Shown here: positions 1 through 5,338 of the stretch, in pieces
How the letters are laid out: every line of letters starts with the position of its first letter
Position numbering within the stretch: position 1 is the stretch's first letter
Source: Candidatus Peregrinibacteria bacterium
GTDB lineage: Bacteria > Patescibacteriota > Gracilibacteria > UBA1369 > PNNO01
Length of the DNA: 5,338 nt
Assembly (NCBI GenBank): GCA_014728955.1
Contig: WJKT01000002.1
Location: forward strand, 1-5,338
Direction of reading: 5' to 3'
Position numbers and translations under genes: made by a program
Notes under the pieces: model-generated
Seen by the model: the letters and a program-made list of their open reading frames with translations, nothing else
What the model was told of the DNA's origin: nothing
Databases searched by the model: none

Positions 1-8
1 ATCCGGAT

Positions 9-2054
9 ATGTCCAGAGATTTACCAATGCAAAATGCGATTGATGTTGTAAATTGCTCAACTCGTGCTGCAGAAAAAAAGAATGAAAAAGACTTGCGGGA
101 TTTTAAGCAATTCGCTAAAAGCCTTAGGGAAGAATTGTTAAAACGGTCATTGATAACGAAGAAAGATGATCGCCCGACATCCTTGAAGTTTTTTAATATT
201 GTACCTGCGTATGCCAAGGAAACATTTTCTTATCTTCGTGAGGAAATTCCTTCATACCGATTGTTGCGTGATGAGTTAAAATCGCTTGTTGAACGTATAT
301 GCACCACTATGCAGCGCACTCTTGATTATTCCGAAGATGATTATTCTGATTTGGCTGATATGCTTATGCAGTATGTGTGGTCAAATTCCATTCAGCCCTA
401 TATTACCAACTTGCTGTTACGAGAAACGGCTATTCGTTCGGTTGATTTGGTTGAATTATGGCATAGTGCTGTTGAAAGTGAAGACTTAACTAAAGAAGAG
501 GCAATAGAGCAACTTGAATATTGTGCCGAAAAGGCAAACCAGGTATCAAAATTGTTTACCAATGATAATACGGTTTATTTTTGTGAATATGTTGAGCAGA
601 CTAACGATTTAAGTGTCTTGCAAGACGTATGGAATAAAGAACGTGGTGATACGGTTAAAAGTTGGGAGAAAAAGCACGGAGCTTTTGTAAAGGCCAGTCT
701 CATGTATGCCATTCATATGATAGACGGGACAATTTGCCGTAAAGAAACCAATATGGTGATGAAAGAAATAAGAAGACGCATAGAAAGCATTTGTGTTGAT
801 TTGGGTGGTGATGCGATATTGGTTAATCCTACGGAAGAAGGTAATGTTGGTCCTAACAGTTTAATACTCAATAAAATTGACTTTAATTCAAAAGATCCCG
901 AGAGTGAATATCTTAAATTTATTACGAAATTGTTGAATGATGATGTGGCGCCACATGCTCATACCACCTCAGATAGGCATCGATTTAGAGGGTATTTACT
1001 TGAAGATCCTCGTCATTCGCATCCACACTATAAAAATACGCCTGTTGAGGTTGCGGAAATCGCGGCTGCAACAAAGTTTTTAGCTATTGTTATGATGCGT
1101 TTCGGGACAACGGTTGATAAACGTAATGTGCGAAATTCCATCAATACAGGACATGGTATTAATGAGAGAAGCGGACGAATCCACAGGGCACTTCAATGGA
1201 AAGGTTCTGTTTTTGTTGATCGTCGCGCTGATGGTGGTTTGCGAGATAAAGCAAAGTCATATATGTATGAGTGTCAGGCACTTTGCCACGTTCCTGAAGG
1301 AAGTTATGAAGCTGATGTTGCCGAATATCGCCGAAAGAAAATTTTAAAAGCGCAAAAAGTGCTTGGTGTGGGAATTAATTTTGCTGCCGATACGCTTAAT
1401 TTGTGTGATGTTTTTGTTAATCGATATGCCTTCCCTCATGATGCTCCGGATATGCGTGAACTTGCTGAAACAACCTTTGGTGCCAAGATGCAAAAAGTAC
1501 CGTTTATGAAGGAAATGGTGGCGCAAAAAATTATTGATAGATTAACCACCAATAACCAAAAAACACGGGAAATTATTGTGGGCTTGTTGCAACGACGATC
1601 AGCCGGGAAGAAGATAGCCCAGGCGTTGGAAGAAATAGATCAGTATTTAAATAAGCTTAAAGAGCATTACTTGAACCGAAAAAGTTACTATTTGCATTGC
1701 CGTTTTGGAGAAAAGGTTAAAGATGAAACGTTATCGCATAAAATGTTCTCTTTGCATAAATTGCTTTCCGGTTCGCAAGTAATTGAAACAACAAATATAT
1801 TTGAAAGTATAAGCGATTTACAGGAAGAATTTGAGGAATATGCGGCTAACCATAAGTTGCTCGAATATGATGAGGAACTCTACAATGCAATACGAGGTTT
1901 ATTGGAAGAGATTCATTTTATAGCACATAAAGGTCCTTCAGGTTTGCTTGATAAATTACAATCTATTAAAGATTCATACTTTGTTGACCTGGAACCTGAT
2001 GTAGAGGAGCCTAGCGCCACTAAGATCGATCAGTTATCTCTTTTTGAAGAGTAG
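9..2054 (+). CDS. Unrecognised 681-aa helical protein with C-terminal beta-clamp-binding motif
   Basis: I do not recognise the family. The product is soluble, with no signal peptide or membrane segment, and mostly charged amphipathic helix in both halves. Visible landmarks are a histidine cluster (H316, H318, H324, H336, H338, H340), a loop-like DRRADGG at 404-410, a C/H group (C422, C426, H427), and an acidic, proline-containing tail (about 660-674) leading to QLSLFEE at 675-681. QLSLF matches the known bacterial sliding-clamp-binding consensus QL[S/D]LF, so docking on DnaN and a role in replication or repair are inferred. No Walker, helicase, polymerase or obvious nuclease motif was found. 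The ATG at 9 is the first in the window, but the frame is open to the left edge and no ribosome binding site is visible in the 8 bases before it, so the true start may be upstream; Met7 (position 27) is an alternative. The stop is TAG. The 3' end overlaps convergent thrS by 35 bp. Confidence 0.85.
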   Translation: MSRDLPMQNAIDVVNCSTRAAEKKNEKDLRDFKQFAKSLREELLKRSLITKKDDRPTSLKFFNIVPAYAKETFSYLREEIPSYRLLRDELKSLVERICTTMQRTLDYSEDDYSDLADMLMQYVWSNSIQPYITNLLLRETAIRSVDLVELWHSAVESEDLTKEEAIEQLEYCAEKANQVSKLFTNDNTVYFCEYVEQTNDLSVLQDVWNKERGDTVKSWEKKHGAFVKASLMYAIHMIDGTICRKETNMVMKEIRRRIESICVDLGGDAILVNPTEEGNVGPNSLILNKIDFNSKDPESEYLKFITKLLNDDVAPHAHTTSDRHRFRGYLLEDPRHSHPHYKNTPVEVAEIAAATKFLAIVMMRFGTTVDKRNVRNSINTGHGINERSGRIHRALQWKGSVFVDRRADGGLRDKAKSYMYECQALCHVPEGSYEADVAEYRRKKILKAQKVLGVGINFAADTLNLCDVFVNRYAFPHDAPDMRELAETTFGAKMQKVPFMKEMVAQKIIDRLTTNNQKTREIIVGLLQRRSAGKKIAQALEEIDQYLNKLKEHYLNRKSYYLHCRFGEKVKDETLSHKMFSLHKLLSGSQVIETTNIFESISDLQEEFEEYAANHKLLEYDEELYNAIRGLLEEIHFIAHKGPSGLLDKLQSIKDSYFVDLEPDVEEPSATKIDQLSLFEE

Positions 2055-3801
2055 ATAAAAAAGTATCCGCCTTAACGGTCTCTTGTTTTTTCGTCTTATA
2101 ACTTCGGATAGCAAGGCTTTTTGCTTGTACTTCTTTATCACCGACAACAGCCATATACGGTATTTTTTTCATTTCCGCATGCCTGATTCGTTTCCCAAGC
2201 GTGTCATCCGAATGATACAGTTCTGCTCTCACGCCCGCTTCTTTAAATTTCTTAAGCATCTTTTCCGCGTATTTTTCGTGAGTTTCGGCAACAGGAATGA
2301 AGACAATCGGCGTTGGTGCGAGCCATGCCGGGAAAGCGCCGCCATAGTGTTCAATAAGGACGCCCATAAAGCGTTCAAGAGAGCCCAGAAGAGCTCGATG
2401 AATCATGAACGGCGTATGATCTTCTCCATCTTCTCCCACATAGGCCATGCCAAATCGAGAAGGAAGATTGAAATCAAATTGAATTGTTGAAAGTTGCCAT
2501 TTTCTTCCTATTGAATCGGCCACTTTTACATCGATTTTCGGACCGTAAAAAACGGCTCCGCCTATATCGTATACATAATCTTTAAATCCGGATTTCTCCA
2601 GGACTTCTTTTAAGGTGTTTTCGGCTTGCTCCCATCGTTTATCTTCTCCGATAAATTTATCTTTATTTTCAGGATCACGGACACTGACATTCATTTCAAT
2701 ATCTTTGAACCCAAAGGTGTTGAGGATATAGAGCGTTAAATCAAGCGCTTTTTCAAGTTCTTCTTTCAATTGATCGGGTCTGCAGATAATATGTGCATCA
2801 TCTTGTGTAAAACCGCGTACCCGTGTGAGGCCGTGGAGCGTTCCGCTTCGTTCATAACGATAGACGGTACCCATTTCAGTCCATCTGAATGGTAAATCGC
2901 GATAACTGCGCATAGAGGCGTTATACATTTTAACGTGTAACGGACAATTCATAGGTTTTAATCGATATTCATCTTCATCAATCGTGAGCGATCCGTACAT
3001 GCTGTCGCCATAAAAGTCCAAATGGCCGGAATGATTCCATAATGCCACATTGGCAATATGAGGAGTACATACCGGTTCATAGCCGTTTGCAAGGTACGTG
3101 TTAAAGGCAAAATCCATAATTTGATGCCGTATATAGGCACCTTTTGGCAACCATAACGGAAGGCCCGCTCCCACTTCTTCATCAAACATAAACAAATCAA
3201 GATCTGTACCAAGTCGTCTGTGATCACGTTTTTTTGCTTCTTCTAGTTGTTTCAAGTATGTATCAAGCTCTTCTTTTGTCGCAAAACAAACACCATAAAT
3301 ACGTTGCAGCATAGGCCTTTTTTCGTCACCTCTCCAATAAGCGCCGGCTGTATGTGTTAAGGTAAAAGCTCCTATTTTACCGGTGCTTTCCAAATGTGGT
3401 CCTTCACACATATCAACAAACGTTCCCTCTCCGTTCTGATTGATATTTTCGTAGAACGTAATGTTGTCAAAACCTTCTTTTTGCAGGTCATGCGCAGCTT
3501 CCGCTTTATAATCTTGATTAATTTTTTTCAAAAATGTAATTGACTTATCAATAGGCTTTTCCATCATTTTAAATGTCTGGTTCTGCTTAATGATATGTTT
3601 CATTTTCTTTTCCAAAATAGGTAAATCTTCGGGGATCAGTGTTCGCGGTAGTTCAAAATCATAATAAAAACCGTTTTCAATTGCCGGCCCAAAACCGAGT
3701 TTAGCTTCCGGAAACATTTGTAAAACCGCTTGTGCAAGCACATGCGCGCATGAATGTCTCATCTTTTCAACATCCGGCTTGGCAGAAGTCTTTTTAGCCA
3801 T
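2020..3801 (-). CDS. thrS: Threonyl-tRNA synthetase, TGS-less form
   Basis: This cytoplasmic class II synthetase charges tRNA-Thr with threonine using ATP and edits mischarged Ser-tRNA-Thr. The editing domain (about 12-190) carries HxxxH (H16, H20) and C132/H136 in MCEGPH, the family's editing-site residues. The catalytic core (about 200-490) has motif 1 around P247, the zinc ligands C286 (MNCP), H337 (DDAHI) and H468 (MIHRA), motif 2 with R315 followed by SGTLHGLTRVRGFTQDDAH, and motif 3 around GSLERF with R477. The anticodon-binding domain is about 495-593. At 593 residues it is about 50 shorter than the E. coli enzyme (642), because the N-terminal TGS domain is missing; the ATG at 3801 sits only 15 residues before the first editing histidine. 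An in-frame TGA at 3814-3816 (complement) rules out a longer ATG start. No Shine-Dalgarno is visible upstream. The inferred leader is only about 30 nt, so there is no T-box. All key residues are intact and the stop is TAG. Confidence 0.97.
   Translation of the reverse strand: MAKKTSAKPDVEKMRHSCAHVLAQAVLQMFPEAKLGFGPAIENGFYYDFELPRTLIPEDLPILEKKMKHIIKQNQTFKMMEKPIDKSITFLKKINQDYKAEAAHDLQKEGFDNITFYENINQNGEGTFVDMCEGPHLESTGKIGAFTLTHTAGAYWRGDEKRPMLQRIYGVCFATKEELDTYLKQLEEAKKRDHRRLGTDLDLFMFDEEVGAGLPLWLPKGAYIRHQIMDFAFNTYLANGYEPVCTPHIANVALWNHSGHLDFYGDSMYGSLTIDEDEYRLKPMNCPLHVKMYNASMRSYRDLPFRWTEMGTVYRYERSGTLHGLTRVRGFTQDDAHIICRPDQLKEELEKALDLTLYILNTFGFKDIEMNVSVRDPENKDKFIGEDKRWEQAENTLKEVLEKSGFKDYVYDIGGAVFYGPKIDVKVADSIGRKWQLSTIQFDFNLPSRFGMAYVGEDGEDHTPFMIHRALLGSLERFMGVLIEHYGGAFPAWLAPTPIVFIPVAETHEKYAEKMLKKFKEAGVRAELYHSDDTLGKRIRHAEMKKIPYMAVVGDKEVQAKSLAIRSYKTKKQETVKADTFLSTLQKEITDRS
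2031..2051 (+). other. Codons for C-terminal clamp-binding peptide QLSLFEE
   Basis: The last seven codons before the TAG encode Q-L-S-L-F-E-E (residues 675-681). The pentapeptide fits the QL[S/D]LF consensus used by bacterial polymerases and repair proteins to bind the hydrophobic pocket of the DnaN clamp. Its position at the extreme C-terminus, after an acidic and probably flexible stretch, is where such motifs are commonly found. The whole motif lies inside the segment that also encodes the last residues of thrS on the other strand. Binding itself is inferred, not shown. Confidence 0.6.
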
Positions 3802-3836
3802 AATAAGGTAAGGTCAAGTAGTTATTGCTGTTACTA

Positions 3837-3865
3837 ACAATAGACAAAGTGCACTATTGAGTCAA
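3837..3865 (-). promoter_or_regulatory. Predicted thrS promoter
   Basis: On the minus strand, TTGACT (3865-3860, 5 of 6 to TTGACA) is followed after exactly 17 bp by TATTGT (3842-3837, 4 of 6 to TATAAT). The predicted transcript would start near 3830 and give a leader of about 30 nt before the thrS ATG. The -35 box overlaps that of the opposing recF promoter by 3 bp. Only the sequence match is seen; activity is inferred. Confidence 0.6.
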
Positions 3866-3879
3866 TACGCGCACTTTGT
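3844..3879. promoter_or_regulatory. 36-bp nested palindrome over divergent promoters, candidate operator
   Basis: The outer arms ACAAAGTGC (3844-3852) and GCACTTTGT (3871-3879) form a perfect 9-bp inverted repeat. An inner perfect repeat, TATTGA (3855-3860) and TCAATA (3862-3867), is centred on G3861, within half a base of the outer centre. The inner arms contain both -35 boxes, which explains part of that symmetry; the outer arms lie in the two spacer regions and need another explanation. The layout would suit a dimeric DNA-binding protein occupying both promoters at once. No regulator gene is visible in the window, so the operator role is an inference. Confidence 0.45.
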
Positions 3880-3885
3880 TATGAT
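3857..3885 (+). promoter_or_regulatory. Predicted recF promoter
   Basis: TTGAGT (3857-3862, 4 of 6 to TTGACA), a 17-bp spacer and TATGAT (3880-3885, 5 of 6 to TATAAT) form a good sigma-70-type promoter. Transcription would start near 3891-3893, leaving only about 14-16 nt before the recF ATG. Its -35 box overlaps the thrS -35 on the other strand at 3860-3862, and its -10 begins at the right edge of the palindrome. Confidence 0.6.
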
Positions 3886-3887
3886 GC

Positions 3888-3893
3888 AGGAGA
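3888..3893 (+). promoter_or_regulatory. AGGAGA Shine-Dalgarno-like site upstream of recF, poorly placed
   Basis: AGGAGA lies 13 nt before the recF ATG, farther than the usual 5-9 nt. It also coincides with the start point predicted from the -10 at 3880-3885, so it may not be fully present in the mRNA. An in-frame TAA at 3895-3897 blocks any earlier recF start that would bring it into normal register. Confidence 0.3.
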
Positions 3894-3906
3894 TTAAGTT
3901 TTACCT

Positions 3907-4995
3907 ATGTGGCTGAAGAAAATTCAACTGGAACAATTTAGAAATTATCGGCAATTGTCATTATCGTTTAGCGCTGATGACCGGGTTCACCTTATTATAG
4001 GTGACAATGCTCAAGGAAAAACCAATTTTCTTGAAGCTGTTTTATTGCTGTCCATGGCAAAGTCGTTTCGAACAATTCGTCATCATGCTCTTATTCAGTG
4101 GGAGCAAGATTATATGAGGACGGTAGGCACGGTGCAGGTTGACAATACTCCGTTATCGCTAGAGTTTTTTGTTAGTCGCGCGCCGACAGACAAGAAAAAT
4201 CTACGAAAAAATGGTGTTGATGTGTCGATAAAAGATTTTATCGGACAATTGAATAGTGTTCTTTTTCAACCGGAAGATCTGAATATGCTCTATTTATCCC
4301 CTTCATTACGGCGTAAATATAGCAATACCGTACTTTCACAAACCGACCCGCTCTATTTTGACGCCTTGATTAATTATAATCGACTGGTAAAGCAACGAAA
4401 TAAGATGTTGGCGCTTATTGATGAAGGTAGGGCTTCGATAGATCAGCTGGCGGTTTGGGATGATAAAATTGCTGAATATGGGTCATATATTTATCGAAAA
4501 AGGGCTGAATTTGTTGATTATTATAATACTATTTTATCTCAACGATATAACGATATCGCGGATACCGACCAGCAAGTGAAAATTGCTATGCATTGTTCGT
4601 TTGGACAGGTGCCTTTGCAAAAAAAAGAATATAGTGGGTTATTGCAGGAATGTCGATCGTCTGATTTGCGATATCAACAAACTAGGAAAGGTCCTCATCG
4701 TGATGACTTACAATTCTTTTTTGATAAGAAAAACGTGAGTGAATTTGCTTCACGAGGGGAAATGAGAACATTGTTAATTGCTTTAAAATTAGCTGAAATA
4801 GAATTTTTACAAAAACAAACGGGGAATAACCCGATATTGCTGCTTGATGACGTGTTTTCCGAATTGGACAAAAAAAGACAAAAGGCTTTATTGAAGGTTA
4901 TACGGAAATATCAGTCCTTTGTAACAACGACGCATCATGATTTTCCTATTGATGATGCACGTATTATTGAAATAAAAGAGGGAGTAATGCACTAG
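3907..4995 (+). CDS. recF: DNA replication/repair protein RecF
   Basis: RecF is an SMC/ABC-type ATPase that, with RecO and RecR, loads RecA at gaps and stalled forks. At 362 residues it is full length (E. coli: 357). The N-terminus (LEQFRNY) is typical. Walker A is GDNAQGKT (32-39), followed by the conserved KSFRT. Arm-region landmarks are FQPEDL (120-125), SPSLRRKY (131-138) and the YNRLVKQRN segment. GPHRDDL is at 262-268, the ABC signature is SRGEMRT (282-288), Walker B is ILLLDD (310-315), the D-loop is SELD (318-321) and the switch region is TTTHHD (340-345). The signature has E-M where many RecFs have Q-Q, and the usual RRxFLD is RRKYSN here; neither looks disabling. The ATG at 3907 is supported by the family N-terminus and by an in-frame TAA just upstream. 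It is divergent from thrS and not adjacent to dnaN or dnaA within the window. The stop is TAG. Confidence 0.96.
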   Translation: MWLKKIQLEQFRNYRQLSLSFSADDRVHLIIGDNAQGKTNFLEAVLLLSMAKSFRTIRHHALIQWEQDYMRTVGTVQVDNTPLSLEFFVSRAPTDKKNLRKNGVDVSIKDFIGQLNSVLFQPEDLNMLYLSPSLRRKYSNTVLSQTDPLYFDALINYNRLVKQRNKMLALIDEGRASIDQLAVWDDKIAEYGSYIYRKRAEFVDYYNTILSQRYNDIADTDQQVKIAMHCSFGQVPLQKKEYSGLLQECRSSDLRYQQTRKGPHRDDLQFFFDKKNVSEFASRGEMRTLLIALKLAEIEFLQKQTGNNPILLLDDVFSELDKKRQKALLKVIRKYQSFVTTTHHDFPIDDARIIEIKEGVMH

Positions 4996-5073
4996 CGTGC
5001 ACCTTTTGCTTCACACTTCGGGGTTGGCCAAAAAGGCAAAAATGTGTTATAATATACACAATAACTAGTGCAT
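4987..5073. repeat. 9-bp inverted repeat flanking the promoter after recF
   Basis: ATGCACTAG (4987-4995, containing the recF stop codon) and CTAGTGCAT (5065-5073, in the leader of the next gene) are perfect reverse complements separated by 69 bp. The predicted promoter 5024-5053 lies between them. The match does not extend beyond 9 bp, so chance is possible and no function is claimed. Confidence 0.3.
5024..5053 (+). promoter_or_regulatory. Predicted promoter with perfect extended -10 for the right-end gene
   Basis: A perfect TATAAT (5048-5053) is preceded by TG plus one base (5045-5046), the extended -10 form. A weak -35, TTGGCC (5024-5029), lies 18 bp upstream. Transcription would begin near 5060, about 19 nt before the ATG at 5079. 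It sits in the 83-bp gap after recF, so the downstream gene can be expressed independently of recF. No convincing recF terminator is seen in front of it. Confidence 0.6.
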
Positions 5074-5078
5074 AGGTT

Positions 5079-5338
5079 ATGGGACATATTGTTCTCACTA
5101 CAAAAATAGCGGTACTCTTAATTGCCTCGTTACTCTCGTTCGTTCCCATTTTTTTGTGGGGGTATCACTTTTACCGTAAACATCCGGAAAAAGATTCTTA
5201 TGTAATTCTTACCTTTATTGCAGGGGCATTGTCCGTTATCCCCCTTCTGATTTATAAATTTTCATGGAATTTTTTCCCCTGGATTAACGCATTTATCTGG
5301 ACGCGCAATATTCAGGCGGATATTTTGGGATTTTCAAC
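5079..5338 (+). CDS. Multi-pass membrane protein, N-terminal part; possible PrsW-type intramembrane protease
   Basis: The first 86 codons of a gene that runs off the right end. An N-terminal hydrophobic helix (about 10-31, ending FLWGYHFYRK) is followed by a short charged loop (RKHPEKDS, 33-40), a second helix (about 41-59, including FIAGALSVIPLLIY) and a further aromatic-rich hydrophobic stretch (61-74, with WNFFPWINAFIW). The pattern helix, Y-Y-R-K, short charged loop, then helix with GAL...P resembles the N-terminus of PrsW-family membrane metalloproteases. The catalytic EExxK-type and His motifs expected in later helices are outside the window, so this is a resemblance only; another polytopic protein is possible. 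The ATG at 5079 is the first after a strong promoter, with only AGG (5074-5076) as a weak, very close Shine-Dalgarno. ATAAC (5061-5065) could pair with GTTAT (5076-5080) over the start codon, but the helix would be weak. The frame is open to the end. Confidence 0.7.
   Translation, partial: MGHIVLTTKIAVLLIASLLSFVPIFLWGYHFYRKHPEKDSYVILTFIAGALSVIPLLIYKFSWNFFPWINAFIWTRNIQADILGFS

Noticed and set aside
286..1526. Short ORFs at 286-489 (+), 1114-1347 (+) and 1344-1526 (-)
   Set aside because: All are out-of-frame shadows inside the 681-codon gene, with no start signals or recognisable protein features.
2055..2095. Hairpin CCG-CCTTAA-CGG between A-run and T-run after the first gene
   Set aside because: A 3-bp stem cannot make a terminator, and the sequence is explained by the thrS coding frame.
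2083..2490. 135-codon plus-strand ORF
   Set aside because: Lies wholly antisense within the strongly conserved catalytic and anticodon regions of thrS; has no Shine-Dalgarno and a composition typical of an antisense shadow.
2958..3227. 89-codon minus-strand ORF in another frame of thrS
   Set aside because: Shadow frame inside the intact thrS catalytic domain.
3802..3836. T-box or other leader regulator for thrS
   Set aside because: The predicted leader is only about 30 nt, too short for a T-box or an operator mimicking tRNA structure.
4975..5010. Possible recF terminator: TGCAC-TAGC-GTGCA hairpin followed by CCTTTTGC
   Set aside because: The stem is only 5 bp, and the T-run is just four bases, starting after two Cs; too weak to call as an intrinsic terminator.
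4964..5149. 61-codon minus-strand ORF spanning the recF end and the next gap
   Set aside because: Its hydrophobic look is partly the reverse reading of the membrane-protein and promoter region; it overlaps two better-supported genes and lacks a ribosome binding site.
1..5338. CRISPR array, tRNA/rRNA, insertion sequence or phage signals
   Set aside because: No periodic repeats, tRNA-like cloverleaf, transposase motifs or terminal repeats were seen; the window is almost fully explained by housekeeping-type genes.

Overview
The window looks like ordinary chromosomal DNA from a bacterium with moderately low GC (about 40% by eye). It is tightly packed and uses the standard genetic code: no in-frame TGA occurs in any gene, and all three visible stops are TAG. 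The threonyl-tRNA synthetase has no N-terminal TGS domain and starts almost directly at its editing domain. From memory, that form and the wording of its first 60 residues are typical of Candidate Phyla Radiation / Patescibacteria. I regard that placement as likely but unproven. The absence of TGA recoding argues against the Gracilibacteria/Absconditabacteria branches.

Layout: (1) positions 9-2054, plus strand, encode a 681-residue, mostly helical soluble protein of unrecognised family that ends in a textbook beta-clamp-binding peptide (QLSLF). Its start may lie upstream of the window. (2) thrS lies on the minus strand (2020-3801), converges on gene 1 and overlaps it tail to tail by 35 bp. 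(3) A 105-bp gap (3802-3906) holds two divergent promoters, for thrS and recF, whose -35 boxes overlap inside a 36-bp palindrome. (4) recF lies at 3907-4995, plus strand. (5) An 83-bp gap contains a promoter with a perfect, extended -10. (6) The first 86 codons of a membrane protein, possibly a PrsW-type intramembrane protease, run off the right end.

Functional picture: RecF (DNA repair and restart at gapped DNA) and the gene 1 product (inferred to dock on the DnaN sliding clamp) both point to replication and repair. They flank a translation gene, thrS, whose promoter is physically interlocked with that of recF. No dnaA, dnaN or gyrB is visible beside recF. I saw no mobile element, CRISPR array, tRNA or rRNA. 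The most interesting items are the unknown clamp-motif protein and the shared thrS/recF promoter-palindrome.
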